DNA of 64,000 nt from Ruminiclostridium sufflavum DSM 19573 (GCF_003208175.1 NZ_QKMR01000003.1:186001-250000), one strand, 5' to 3'. Counted from the stretch's first letter, positions 35,781-46,113 are shown. The notes: generated from the sequence alone by a model not told the origin. A program made the numbers and translations.

Positions 35781-38150
35781 CTACATATTTTTGTCATAAA
35801 GATTAATAGCCTTATAAGCAATAACCGCAGCCTCAGCCCTTGTCACCTTGCCGCTAAGCTGCAAATATACTTCCCCGTTTATAATTCTGCCCGATAAAAT
35901 ACCAGCGGCACACACATCCGCAATCTTGTCGGCTGTATTAGCAGATATTGTCCTGTAGTCTGCAAACTGTTTTAGCAGACCTCCGTCTTCATCGGGAAAC
36001 GGCGTCCCCTTTGCCTTCATAGCCAATAAAAGCATTAATCCTGCTTGTTCCCTGCTGGCAGCCTTGTCAGGATACAGCCTGTTATCCTTGTCAGGAGATA
36101 TAATTCCCAGCTTAGCGGCTGACATTATTTCCTTATAGTACTTATGCTTCGATGTGACATCCGCATATCTTCCTGCCGGAACCATTCCTAAATCCAAGCT
36201 TCTTATTATGATAGCGCAATACTCGCCCATAGTTATATTTTGTGAAGGATAGAATTTTGAACCGGCCTTAGTATCAAATATGCCTCTGCTTGCCAAATTG
36301 CTGATAGCGGTTTCAGCCCATTTGACACTCGATACGTCGGAATAAGTTATATATTTTTTTGCGGAAGCAACAACCTCATTTGAGGTGCTGCTCCTGTTCG
36401 AACCTGTTACTGCACTTACACGGTATGTAACCGTTACATCCGAAACAAGATTCTGTTGTGTAAAGGTTGTTGTATTTGCAGAAACCCTGCCAATTTCTCT
36501 AAATGAATAAAACTGCATGGCCTCTATTACAAATTCAGTTTCGTTAAAGGAATTATCCTCCCAGGTAAGCTTTATTTCACTTGAGGAAATAGGATTAGCC
36601 TGCAAATTTGTAGGCGCTTCTGGTGTCTTAAGAGAAACTGCTATTTCATTACTATAGTTAATTGAATTTGATTTGTCATACACTTTAATCCTATAAAAAT
36701 AAACATCAGTGGTATTAACCCATTTATCAATATAAGAAACCACATCCTCTTCAAGGTAACCGATTGTATACCACTTGCCCGATAAGCCCTGCTTTCTCTC
36801 TACATTGTACCCGGCTTCGGACATACTGGAGTCTTTCCAATGCAAATTAACCTGTGCAGCTCCGACAACCTCATAAGTCAGATCTGAGGGAGCTGCAATA
36901 GTAACAGACCATACTGTTGTTACATTTGTAAAGTCAGAGTATACACTATTGTCGTTTATCTTTGCTCTGACCTTGTATGTATATGTGTCCTGCAATGAAA
37001 TATTCTGGTCTGTAAACGAGGTGGCATTCCTGCCCATTGTCTCATAAAGCTCCCAAACGGTATTTGAACCGGTTTTGCGCCATACTTCAAAACCCGTTTC
37101 ATTGTCTGTCAGATCCTCCCATGCCAGCTGTATGTTTTTGCCGTCTGTGCATGAGGAGGATAATATGCCCGGGGCCTTTAAATATGTATTTGTCACACTG
37201 ATTGTATCAGAATACTCAGAATTTGTTGTACCTGAAACAGCCCTAATACGGTATTGATATGTAACACCCGCTTCAAGCTCTGCATCAGAATCTATGTAAG
37301 AATTATTATTCTGCGGCACAACGGCAATTTCTTCAAACTCGCCCGATTTTGGCGACTTTCGCTCAATAATAAATGCTGTTTCCGAAGAATTGTCTGTCCA
37401 GTTTAATTTAATGCTGTATCCTGAAAGAGCTATTCCATAAAAATCTGTCGGCTTATACAGGTATGAATATGCTGTTTTGCCTTCTTCGGGATAGGCCGCA
37501 GATTTCACACTCTCAGTGGAGCCTGAGCAGGCTCTGACTCTATAATAGTACTTTGTACCGGAGGAAATGGATTTATCACTGTAGGTATTCTGACCGATTC
37601 CTATACTGGCTAGCTTAATCCATTCGGTTCCGCTTTCTGTTCTTCTCTCAATTATTGTATTGTAGGCTTTATTGTCGGCATATCCCCATGATATGTCAAT
37701 TTGATTATATGAAACCGGTGTTAATGTCAAAGAAGTCGGTTTTGCAACTTCGTCCGTTCTGAAGGACAACTCGGGAGTATAAAGATACCTTCTGCCTTCA
37801 GAATTCATGACCCATACCCTGTATGTATATGTATGGCCTGCCGACACAGCCGAATCATATGCGGTCTTGCTGTTTGGAGGCGGAGAACTGTATGTTTGAA
37901 ATGTGCCTGAATCCACCTTCTTTTCAACTACATAATATTTCTCTCCTGTCAGGTTATCCTCCCAGTTGAGAGATATTGACGCTGAGCTGTAGATAATTAC
38001 TGTCAGATTTGATGTATCGGCCCCATTAGCCTTTTCAGGCAAAACTAAAGCCTGTATTAAAACAGCAATTGCCAATACAAACGCCACCCGAGAAATATTA
38101 TCATAAAATTTTTTTATCCTGTTAGTCCCTGTATGTATTTTCAAAACCAT
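35781..38150 (-). CDS. SLH surface protein with six fibronectin-III domains (789 aa)
   Basis: Secreted protein of 789 residues, first gene of the sigma-D-type operon. It has a basic N-terminus with a hydrophobic segment (VAFVLAIAVLIQALVLPEKA) as signal peptide, six fibronectin-III domains of about 90 residues between 45 and 605 (each with an xPTxLxxxxxSxxxIxLxWxD start and TYTYRVxA-type end strand), and three SLH domains at 610-789 (KFYPSQNITMGEYCAIIIRS; RLYPDKAASREQAGLMLLLA; KVTRAEAAVIAYKAINLY). GGGGGTAT lies just before the ATG. It ends 20 bases before the giant gene. It is probably a surface adhesin or S-layer-linked scaffold; no enzyme domain is seen. Confidence 0.88.
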   Translation of the reverse strand: MVLKIHTGTNRIKKFYDNISRVAFVLAIAVLIQALVLPEKANGADTSNLTVIIYSSASISLNWEDNLTGEKYYVVEKKVDSGTFQTYSSPPPNSKTAYDSAVSAGHTYTYRVWVMNSEGRRYLYTPELSFRTDEVAKPTSLTLTPVSYNQIDISWGYADNKAYNTIIERRTESGTEWIKLASIGIGQNTYSDKSISSGTKYYYRVRACSGSTESVKSAAYPEEGKTAYSYLYKPTDFYGIALSGYSIKLNWTDNSSETAFIIERKSPKSGEFEEIAVVPQNNNSYIDSDAELEAGVTYQYRIRAVSGTTNSEYSDTISVTNTYLKAPGILSSSCTDGKNIQLAWEDLTDNETGFEVWRKTGSNTVWELYETMGRNATSFTDQNISLQDTYTYKVRAKINDNSVYSDFTNVTTVWSVTIAAPSDLTYEVVGAAQVNLHWKDSSMSEAGYNVERKQGLSGKWYTIGYLEEDVVSYIDKWVNTTDVYFYRIKVYDKSNSINYSNEIAVSLKTPEAPTNLQANPISSSEIKLTWEDNSFNETEFVIEAMQFYSFREIGRVSANTTTFTQQNLVSDVTVTYRVSAVTGSNRSSTSNEVVASAKKYITYSDVSSVKWAETAISNLASRGIFDTKAGSKFYPSQNITMGEYCAIIIRSLDLGMVPAGRYADVTSKHKYYKEIMSAAKLGIISPDKDNRLYPDKAASREQAGLMLLLAMKAKGTPFPDEDGGLLKQFADYRTISANTADKIADVCAAGILSGRIINGEVYLQLSGKVTRAEAAVIAYKAINLYDKNM

Positions 38151-38180
38151 ATACCCCCAATAATTACTATATATAAGATT

Positions 38181-38207
38181 ATATCGGCAAAAACAGAAGC
38201 ATATTTA
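38181..38207 (-). promoter_or_regulatory. predicted sigma-D (sigma-28) promoter of the giant-SLH operon
   Basis: On the minus strand TAAA is followed after exactly 15 bases by GCCGATAT. This equals the Bacillus sigma-D consensus (TAAA, N15, GCCGATAT) with no mismatch. It lies about 30 bases before the ATG of the 789-residue SLH gene and is the only perfect copy I found in the window. Sigma-D controls flagellin, motility and autolysin genes. Confidence 0.8.
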
Positions 38208-38302
38208 AGTCAGTAATCAATTTGTAATGTTATTGTTATATATGGGATGTAAAAAAATACAATCAAATTGATTGATAGTATGCGGGTTTTATCTGCATAA
38301 AG

Positions 38303-38327
38303 CAAAAAAGACCCTGCAAAATGGGTT
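38303..38327 (-). terminator. probable terminator of the atp operon
   Basis: ACCC and GGGT pair over four to five bases around an eight-base loop, followed on the minus strand by CTTTTTT. The stem is short. It lies about 90 bases beyond the atpC stop and upstream of the sigma-D-type promoter. Confidence 0.5.
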
Positions 38328-38412
38328 ATCTCTCTAAGCATTCTGTACTGAATACAAACAAATACATAATCTTTGAGTAACTTTTGCAAAAGCCTTTTTA
38401 ATGAAGAATATC

Positions 38413-38814
38413 TTATTTCGGATTTGTAATCTTTAAACGAGCCATAGCTCTGGCAAGTGCCGTCTTTGAGCGGGCATACTCCAGCTGGCTGAGCTGTTTC
38501 TGCAGTCTTTCCTCTGCTCTGTCCTTTGCGGCCTTTGCTCTGTTAATATCTATTTCCTCCGGATACTCGGCAGTATCAGTTAGTATTATTACCTTGTCAG
38601 GCATAATCTCCGCAAAGCCCTCTGTAACAAGAGCCTCTGACCATTTACCGTCTGCTTTGATCTTAAGAGGCCCTACATCCACCGCTACAACCGTGGGTGC
38701 ATGCATAGCCAAAATTCCAATTTCGCCATCAACAGATCTGAATATAACTTCCTCTGCTTCGCCGGAAAAAAATTTTCTTTCAGGTGTTAAAACCTCTAAA
38801 AAAAATGTTGGCAT
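38413..38814 (-). CDS. atpC: ATP synthase F1 epsilon subunit
   Basis: Subunit of 133 residues of the F1 central stalk. The N-terminal beta-sandwich ([34 protein letters not shown]) is followed by the two-helix C-terminal domain from about residue 88 ([16 protein letters not shown]), which in bacteria can inhibit ATP hydrolysis. Length is normal. It is the last gene of the operon, 32 bases after atpD. Confidence 0.97.
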   Translation of the reverse strand: MPTFFLEVLTPERKFFSGEAEEVIFRSVDGEIGILAMHAPTVVAVDVGPLKIKADGKWSEALVTEGFAEIMPDKVIILTDTAEYPEEIDINRAKAAKDRAEERLQKQLSQLEYARSKTALARAMARLKITNPK

Positions 38815-38846
38815 ACCTTAATTACCTCCATGAGCTGCAAAGTAGC

Positions 38847-40292
<1,446 letters not shown>

Positions 40293-40323
40293 TCAAATAG
40301 AAATTCTATCCGACTCAAGTCAC

Positions 40324-41208
40324 TTATTTTAGTGCAGAGGCGCCACCGACTATTTCAGATATCTCCTGTGTAATAGCAGCCTGTCTTGCTCTGTTGTAAA
40401 ACAAATTTAATTTCTGCAGCATGTCATCTGCATTTGTAGTCGCGTTATCCATAGCCGTCATTCGTGCACTCTGCTCACTTGTAAAAGCTTCAACAAAAAC
40501 ACCGTACATAATACCTTTTATATACTTTGGTATCAAAACATCCAGAACAGCAGACGCTGACGGTTCATACTTAACCTTCTCATCTATTTTAATTTCAATG
40601 TCCCTGACCTCTTCACGCAAAGCACCTATTTCAATAGGAAGCAGCTTTAATGTTCTAGGCTGAAGCGAAATTGCAGAAACCATCTCGGTATATATTATAT
40701 GGACCTCATCTACCTCATGCTTGTTGTACATATCCAGTATAATGTCAGCAATCTTTCTTGCCCTGTACACTGTAGGGTTCTGTACCGCATAATCAAATTC
40801 GGTATGGACATTATAATTTTTTCTGATAAAATACGCCCTGCCTGAAATACCAGCCACCAGAAGCAATACATTTTCTTTATCATCACCGATAGTTCTCTCG
40901 GCAAGCTTGATAATGTTGCTGTTATAGCCCCCTGCCAAGCCCTTGTCACCTGTCAAGACAATATATGCCTTTCTCTGCCCTTCTTTTTTTTCTTTCAAGT
41001 CAAAGAATTTACTTTCAACGTCTCCACTATGTTCAAGAATATCTGCAATGGTTTCTTTGACCTTATTGAAATACGGAAGCGTAACCTCCAATTGAGCTCT
41101 TGCCTTTTTCAGTTTTGACGTTGATATCAGCTTCATGGCTTTCGTAATTTGTCGCATCTGATTTATACTTTTTATGTGCGATTTTATCTCACGCATATTG
41201 TTTGCCAT
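40324..41208 (-). CDS. atpG: ATP synthase F1 gamma subunit
   Basis: Rotor-shaft subunit of 294 residues. The N-terminal helix MREIKSHIKSINQMRQITKA with KLISTSKLKKA and the C-terminal helix with ARQAAITQEISEIVGGASAL, which together form the coiled coil inside the alpha/beta ring, are both complete. The frame runs to 41259, but the ATG at 41208 gives the family N-terminus; the ribosome binding site here is weak (GGCGGGC). It is separated from atpA by an unusual 305-base spacer. Confidence 0.97.
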   Translation of the reverse strand: MANNMREIKSHIKSINQMRQITKAMKLISTSKLKKARAQLEVTLPYFNKVKETIADILEHSGDVESKFFDLKEKKEGQRKAYIVLTGDKGLAGGYNSNIIKLAERTIGDDKENVLLLVAGISGRAYFIRKNYNVHTEFDYAVQNPTVYRARKIADIILDMYNKHEVDEVHIIYTEMVSAISLQPRTLKLLPIEIGALREEVRDIEIKIDEKVKYEPSASAVLDVLIPKYIKGIMYGVFVEAFTSEQSARMTAMDNATTNADDMLQKLNLFYNRARQAAITQEISEIVGGASALK

Positions 41209-41513
41209 ATGATAGCCCGCCGTTTCCGTCGCACAGCAGCGACAATATTTTGTAATCAAACGCCTATTTGCCCGCCCGGAGAACTGCCGGTACCGGGTGA
41301 AAATTCTGTCTTGAGGCTAAAGCCCTAACTGGCCTTAGTCAGCCCGCTTGCACCAAAATAACAAATAAGCGCTATATATTCTTACTTCTCAAAAGGTTAA
41401 TACCCGCCTGAAAGCACAATTTGCTAAAAGCAATATAATGCCGTACCGCAATTTTATCATGCGAAGGCATAAAGCTCCAAATTACTTCAGCCGGCAAGCC
41501 AATAGCCTTTCAG
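41209..41513. other. 305-base non-coding spacer inside the atp operon (atpA-atpG)
   Basis: No open frame is credible here. The segment holds an imperfect hairpin around 41315-41345 (GGCTAA with TTAG..AGCC) and, at 41451-41475, a copy of the dispersed core that starts ATTTTATC (compare 44348 and 57918). Spacers between atpA and atpG are normally short, so an insertion of repeat-derived sequence is likely. Confidence 0.55.
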
Positions 41514-43022
41514 TTAAACAAACTGAGCCTTAAATTCCTCAACCGCAGTCTTTAACATTTTTATAGCTTCATCATCAATGTTACCTGTTTGAGCAACTAC
41601 TGAAAGTATTTTTGGATATTTATCCTTAACATAGCTTACCAGCTCCTTATTAAACTTGCTAACCTTATTAACCGGCAAATCCATAAGATATTTGTTTGTC
41701 GCACTGTATAGAATCACTATCTGTTCCTCTACCGGTAATGTTGAATACTGCGGCTGCTTTAAGGTTTCAAATAATCTTTCGCCTTGGAACAACTTATCTC
41801 TTGTCTGCTTATCCAAATCCGAGCCAAACTGTGCAAAAGCTTCCAATTCCCTGTATTGCGCCAAATTTATTCTCAGTGGGCCGGCAATTTTTTTCATAGC
41901 CTTTATTTGTGCAGCTCCTCCGACTCTTGATACTGATAATCCAACATTAACAGCAGGTCTTTGTCCTGCAAAGAACAGCTCTGATTCCAGATAAATCTGA
42001 CCATCGGTAATTGAGATTACATTTGTAGGAATATATGCCGAAACATCTCCTGCCAAGGTTTCAATTATCGGTAATGCAGTAATTGAACCTCCGCCCATTT
42101 CGTCACTGATCTTTGCCGCTCTCTCCAGTAACCTTGAATGCAAATAGAAAACATCTCCCGGATAAGCTTCTCTTCCAGGCGGCCTTTTAAGCAGCAAGGA
42201 CATTGAGCGGTATGCAACCGCATGCTTTGACAAATCGTCGTAAATAATCAAAACATCCTTATGATACCTGTACATAAAATCCTCGGCAATAGCACAGCCT
42301 GAATATGGTGCAAGGTATTGCACAGATGCCATGTCACTTGCAGTTGAGGATACAACAATTGAATATTCCATTGCTCCGTATTTTTCAAGCTTGTCAACAA
42401 TCCCTGTAACTGTAGATGCCTTTTGTCCTATTGCAACATAGATGCAAATAACATCCTTGCCCTTCTGGTTAATAATAGTATCAATCGCTATTGCAGTCTT
42501 CCCTGTCTGCCTGTCACCTATTATAAGCTCTCTCTGCCCTCTTCCGATAGGAATCAGTGCATCAATAGCCATTATACCTGTCTGCAGCGGTGTATTTACA
42601 CCCTTTCTGTCAATAACGCCCGGTGCCAGAAATTCTACCGGACGATACGCATCGGTAGCTATTTCCCCCTTGCCATCCAAAGGCTTTCCCAAAGGATTTA
42701 CAACCCTGCCTATCATACTGTTTCCAACCGGTATCTGAACTGTTTTCCCAGTCCTTTTAACAGAAGAGCCTTCTCTTATCTGCCTGTCGTCACCTAAAAT
42801 AACACAGCCTACGCTATCCTCATTAAGATTCTGAGCCATACCGTATACATTGTTTTCGAACTGCAGGAGCTCTCCCGACATACATGATTGAAGCCCATAA
42901 ATAGTTGCTATTCCGTCTCCTGTCTGAAGTACGTATCCTACATCATCAGTTTTAACAACAGCACCATAATTTTCTATCTGCTGCTTTATAATCGAACTAA
43001 TTTCATCTGGTCTAAGACTCAT
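41514..43022 (-). CDS. atpA: ATP synthase F1 alpha subunit
   Basis: Regulatory nucleotide-binding subunit of 502 residues. Walker A is [11 protein letters not shown] near 168, the visible signature [17 protein letters not shown] lies near 365, and [14 protein letters not shown] at the N-terminus is the segment that meets the delta subunit. The ATG at 43022 is preceded by GGGGTGAG; the frame extension upstream would start with GTG and is not needed. It follows atpH by 30 bases. Confidence 0.98.
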   Translation of the reverse strand: MSLRPDEISSIIKQQIENYGAVVKTDDVGYVLQTGDGIATIYGLQSCMSGELLQFENNVYGMAQNLNEDSVGCVILGDDRQIREGSSVKRTGKTVQIPVGNSMIGRVVNPLGKPLDGKGEIATDAYRPVEFLAPGVIDRKGVNTPLQTGIMAIDALIPIGRGQRELIIGDRQTGKTAIAIDTIINQKGKDVICIYVAIGQKASTVTGIVDKLEKYGAMEYSIVVSSTASDMASVQYLAPYSGCAIAEDFMYRYHKDVLIIYDDLSKHAVAYRSMSLLLKRPPGREAYPGDVFYLHSRLLERAAKISDEMGGGSITALPIIETLAGDVSAYIPTNVISITDGQIYLESELFFAGQRPAVNVGLSVSRVGGAAQIKAMKKIAGPLRINLAQYRELEAFAQFGSDLDKQTRDKLFQGERLFETLKQPQYSTLPVEEQIVILYSATNKYLMDLPVNKVSKFNKELVSYVKDKYPKILSVVAQTGNIDDEAIKMLKTAVEEFKAQFV

Positions 43023-43052
43023 GTTTCTCACCCCATACTCTGCCGCTGATTG

Positions 43053-43580
43053 TCATATGCTAACCAGCTCAGTTAATGATTCTATTCTGCCTTTTATACT
43101 TCCATCATAAACCTTGTCTCCAATAATCACCTTTACACCGCCGATTATAGAAGCATCAATGACTTCTTCAGCTTTTACCGCTATCGCATCATACTTATTT
43201 CTGAACTTTTCTTTAATGCTCAAAAGCTGCTGCTCTGTTAACGGTTCAGCTGTAATAATCTTTATATCCAAAACATTAAATTTTTCATTTATAAGCCGCA
43301 CCAGCTGCTGATAAATTTCTGATATGTTATTTATACGCTTTTTATCAATAAGCAGCAAAATAAAATTAAGCATATTTTTGCTAAGCTTATCTGTAAAAAC
43401 ATTTCTGATAACAGTTTGCTTTTTGTCATCCTTTATGGTCGGATTGGCCAAAAAGTCTCTGAATTCCATATCAGAATCATAAACAGCAACAAAGCCTTCA
43501 AATTCCTCTCGGACACTTTCAATACTGTTTTGTGACAATTCCATCAATGCCTGGGCATATCTTTTTTCAACAAGCGGCAT
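43053..43580 (-). CDS. atpH: ATP synthase F1 delta subunit (OSCP)
   Basis: Peripheral-stalk subunit of 175 residues that links F1 to the b subunit. The N-terminal helical domain starts VEKRYAQALMELS, and the C-terminal part holds the family signature region IIGGVKVIIGDKVYDGSIKG. The ATG overlaps the atpF stop codon (TGATG), so translation of the two is probably coupled; AGGTG lies just upstream. Confidence 0.95.
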   Translation of the reverse strand: MPLVEKRYAQALMELSQNSIESVREEFEGFVAVYDSDMEFRDFLANPTIKDDKKQTVIRNVFTDKLSKNMLNFILLLIDKKRINNISEIYQQLVRLINEKFNVLDIKIITAEPLTEQQLLSIKEKFRNKYDAIAVKAEEVIDASIIGGVKVIIGDKVYDGSIKGRIESLTELVSI

Positions 43581-44065
43581 CAAACAGCACCTGCCTCGTC
43601 TATAAATTTGTCAACCATTGCTTTGTTTGCTTCTGTATCCATATTGGCCTGAACCAGCTTTGTAGCTGCTGCTATTGCAAGAATAGCAATCTGCTGCTTC
43701 GTCTGCTTAAGCATCTCGTCTCTCTCTCGTTCCACATCTTCATGCCCCTTTTGAATAATTGCAAGAGCATCCTTTTTGGCATTCGCCACAATTCCATCAT
43801 ATTCACGTGCGGCCTTTGCCCTTAATTCGTTTAATAACTTGTCTCCATCCAATTTTATGTTCTTCATCTGCTCATCATATTTTTTGTGTGCTTCAGCTGC
43901 TTCTGTCCTGGCATTTTCTGCATCCTTCAATCCCTGCTCTATGGAACTTTTTCTTTCCTCCATAAGATTTGTAATAGGTTTGAAAAGGAATTTTCTCATT
44001 AACAAAAATAAAATAATCAGGTTTAAAGCAACAAAAATAAATGTATACCTATCAGGTTCCAACAT
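43580..44065 (-). CDS. atpF: ATP synthase Fo b subunit
   Basis: Peripheral-stalk subunit of 161 residues: one N-terminal membrane segment (FIFVALNLIILFLLMRKFLF, residues 9-28), then a long charged coiled-coil helix rich in Glu, Lys and Ala that meets delta at its end. Length is normal. It overlaps atpH by one base. Upstream of it a 362-base non-coding spacer separates it from atpE, which is unusual. Confidence 0.95.
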   Translation of the reverse strand: MLEPDRYTFIFVALNLIILFLLMRKFLFKPITNLMEERKSSIEQGLKDAENARTEAAEAHKKYDEQMKNIKLDGDKLLNELRAKAAREYDGIVANAKKDALAIIQKGHEDVERERDEMLKQTKQQIAILAIAAATKLVQANMDTEANKAMVDKFIDEAGAV

Positions 44066-44179
44066 ATACTCACATCCCCTTTATTGCCCGTTTTTTATCT
44101 CTCAGTCCGTTTAAAAACAAATATATATAATATGCTCAGTATATACCAAGCCTTATTATCGCCCTTACGGCTTACTGCC

Positions 44180-44227
44180 ACATATCTGTGAAAGATATAA
44201 TATCTTGAATATCCTTCACAGATATGT
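44180..44227. repeat. inverted repeat in the atpE-atpF spacer
   Basis: ACATATCTGTGAA and its exact complement, 13 bases each, enclose 22 bases that contain a second palindrome (AGATATAATATCT). A stable two-tier hairpin in the message between atpE and atpF would be expected. It could reduce or process the message between the high-copy c subunit and the rest; that is inference. Confidence 0.65.
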
Positions 44228-44347
44228 CTAAGTGCCAAAACATTTACTGCTGTTCTTAAAGTCAAAAAAGCGAATCCAAACCTAAATTGCGTTCAGCCTC
44301 AGCTTAAAAGCTTACTTTGCCTGAAAAGCGACGCATATTGTCCCGGC

Positions 44348-44382
44348 ATTTTATCGTGCGAGGGCCTGAACCGTGATTGACC
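44348..44382. repeat. dispersed intergenic repeat, copy in the atpE-atpF spacer
   Basis: A 27-base core from ATTTTATCG to GAACCGT matches the copy at 57918-57944 at 21 positions, and all six differences are transitions. It continues GATTGACC, close to the right ends of the elements at 6407 and 49594. The left part (AAATTGCGTT near 44284) is shared with the spacer near 52815. Confidence 0.6.
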
Positions 44383-44429
44383 ATAGTCATACATTGACCA
44401 TAGTCATACATTGACTATAGTCATATATT
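44376..44429. repeat. 17-bp tandem repeat directly next to the atpE stop codon
   Basis: Three copies of ATTGACCATAGTCATAC (the third with two changes) run up to the atpE stop codon. Each contains the palindrome-like TGACCATAGTCA; in the third copy TGACTATAGTCA is a perfect 12-base palindrome. The first copy starts in the right end of the dispersed repeat, so the array probably grew from it. Confidence 0.8.
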
Positions 44430-44661
44430 AACCCATTTTTAAGAAAACCAGTACCAATGCTACTACCAAACCATAAATAGCGGTTGCTTCTGCAAGAGCC
44501 GCACCTAGAAGCAGAGATGTTCTAATTGAACCTGCTGCCTCAGGCTGTCTAGCTATTCCTTCAACAGCTTTGCCTGTTGCCAGACTGATGCCTATTCCAG
44601 CACCGATACCTGTAAATGCTGAAATAGCTGCTGCTATTGCTATTATACCTGTTCCTGTCAT
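44428..44661 (-). CDS. atpE: ATP synthase Fo c subunit
   Basis: Rotor-ring subunit of 77 residues, two membrane helices joined by the polar loop ARQPEA. The ion-binding glutamate is in helix 2 (LAEATAIYG, Glu at about residue 58). Against the Na+-binding Ilyobacter c subunit, the helix-1 glutamine is replaced by isoleucine (GIGIS) and the serine after the glutamate by alanine, so the Na+ ligand set is incomplete and a H+-driven enzyme is predicted. It lies 12 bases after atpB and is followed by a tandem repeat array. Confidence 0.97.
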   Translation of the reverse strand: MTGTGIIAIAAAISAFTGIGAGIGISLATGKAVEGIARQPEAAGSIRTSLLLGAALAEATAIYGLVVALVLVFLKMG

Positions 44662-44673
44662 AATTTCACCCCC

Positions 44674-45384
44674 TTATTCTAATGCCTCTGAAATATATAT
44701 AGAAGTTAAAAACATAAACACATATGCTTGAAGAATTCCGTCAAACAAATCAAAATAAAGACTCAGAAACGCCGGTGCGAATACCGGCAGTGCCATATAA
44801 ATAAGCTCCATAACTATAAATGCGCCTAAAATATTTCCAAATAAACGTAATGCCAAGGATGCAGGTTTTATCAAGTAGTCAAGTATATTAAAAGGAAGCA
44901 TTACCGGTGTCGGCTTGGCAAAGCTCTTTAACCAGCCGCCCACTCCCTTGTATCGAATTCCGGCATAAATCACCACGCAAATTGACATTACTGCCAGACA
45001 TAAGGTAACATTTATATTTCTTGTGGGAGGCCTCAGCTTAAAGCCCTCTTCTCCTCCTGGAATAATATTGAATATTGAAACCGTATTTGCAAAGATCAGG
45101 AAAAGGATAACAGTACCTAGGTATGGAGCAAATGCCTTCCAATAATGAGGCCCTATTGCATCCTTTACCATGTTGTTAATAAACTCTACTACTATTTCTG
45201 CAATATTCTGTCTTTTATTCGGGATCAAAGTAAGCTTACGAGTAAGAAAAACAGCAAGAATAATCATTACCGCCATTATAACCCACATTGTCACCACAAG
45301 ATCAGAAACAGGAATCTTCAGTCCAAAAAGATTCATAGTAAACACATTATGCGGTTCCATCGCATGTGTAAGTTTTTCACCCAT
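44674..45384 (-). CDS. atpB: ATP synthase Fo a subunit
   Basis: Stator membrane subunit of 236 residues with five to six membrane segments. The essential arginine is in SLALRLFGNILGAFIVM near residue 185, and the PxTRNxNxT stretch (PPTRNINVT) that starts the conserved fold is at about 120. It overlaps the end of atpI by one base (ATGA), which suggests coupled translation. With the c ring it forms the proton path. Confidence 0.97.
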   Translation of the reverse strand: MGEKLTHAMEPHNVFTMNLFGLKIPVSDLVVTMWVIMAVMIILAVFLTRKLTLIPNKRQNIAEIVVEFINNMVKDAIGPHYWKAFAPYLGTVILFLIFANTVSIFNIIPGGEEGFKLRPPTRNINVTLCLAVMSICVVIYAGIRYKGVGGWLKSFAKPTPVMLPFNILDYLIKPASLALRLFGNILGAFIVMELIYMALPVFAPAFLSLYFDLFDGILQAYVFMFLTSIYISEALE

Positions 45385-45779
45385 TATATCACCTCTCCAA
45401 ATCGATTTTTTGTGATTCCCAGCGCCTCTGTTACAGCATTTATAACAGTAACTATAACGATTGAAAGCGATCCAGCCAGTGCGGCAATAAATGTATAGAC
45501 GCCAAAATTCAACGCAAATACAGTTGTAATTCCAATTACCAGTAAACCAAATACATATATCATAAGACTTGCTACAATTGTCAGTGTTTTATTCCCGCTT
45601 CTGCACATATAATTTATCATCGTCTCAAGCAGTCCAAATCTTAACAGCGAAAAAAACGTACCCAAACTTAGTGCCACAATCATAGGTATTTTTTGACCCT
45701 TAGTCAAAAAACATACGCATATAAGCACAAAGTACAAAATACACACTCTTTTAATAAAAAATTTCAAAATATTACTCAT
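45384..45779 (-). CDS. atpI: ATP synthase subunit I (AtpI-like membrane protein)
   Basis: Small protein of 131 residues with four hydrophobic segments, first gene of the atp operon, which is the standard place for AtpI. AtpI proteins help c-ring assembly or Mg2+ handling, and sequence conservation is low, so the call rests on size, topology and position. I use the ATG at 45779; a TTG two codons upstream is possible. The ribosome binding site is poor. Confidence 0.8.
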   Translation of the reverse strand: MSNILKFFIKRVCILYFVLICVCFLTKGQKIPMIVALSLGTFFSLLRFGLLETMINYMCRSGNKTLTIVASLMIYVFGLLVIGITTVFALNFGVYTFIAALAGSLSIVIVTVINAVTEALGITKNRFGEVI

Positions 45780-46113
45780 AATCAAATTTAATGCACTTTT
45801 CCCTTTAAAAAGTAGTTAAGTTTTCTGCCCAATATTACGATATCTATTTAGACCATTTTTATATGCTTATTAGGCTGGCATTAAGTGGATATCATTAAAT
45901 TATTTTTAATAATAGCACACAGAATTTACTAAAGCAATATTATTTATGAAAACAAGAGTAAATTCTAATATTTGTCATAAATCTCTTGTTGTTTAGCTAT
46001 ATTTTGATTTTTGTATGTATTCCGACAAATTTCATCATATTTTGAATACAGCTTTAGTATTGTTATTTAATAATTTTGCACAAAAGAATCTTAACTTTCA
46101 GGAGTGGTAACTT
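45780..46113. other. divergent spacer between atpI and motA
   Basis: A very AT-rich region of 334 bases must hold the promoters of the atp operon (minus) and motAB (plus). I see no consensus sigma-A or sigma-D promoter here with confidence. A weak plus-strand candidate is TTGAAT, 18 bases, TTTAAT at about 46042-46071. Confidence 0.4.

Noticed and set aside
14644-38150. Cell-wall sortase substrates among the large surface proteins
   Set aside because: No LPXTG-type motif with a terminal membrane helix is found; SLH domains explain anchoring.
41281-41345. T-box leader between atpA and atpG (CCGGTACCGGGTG)
   Set aside because: The T-box sequence and specifier arrangement are missing, and the place inside an operon does not fit.
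44376-44429. CRISPR array
   Set aside because: The units are directly adjacent 17-mers without spacers, and no cas genes are near.
45973-46000. Possible sigma-D promoter before motA (TAAA followed by AGCTATAT)
   Set aside because: Only five of eight -10 positions match, and the spacing is short; it is not better than chance in this AT-rich spacer.
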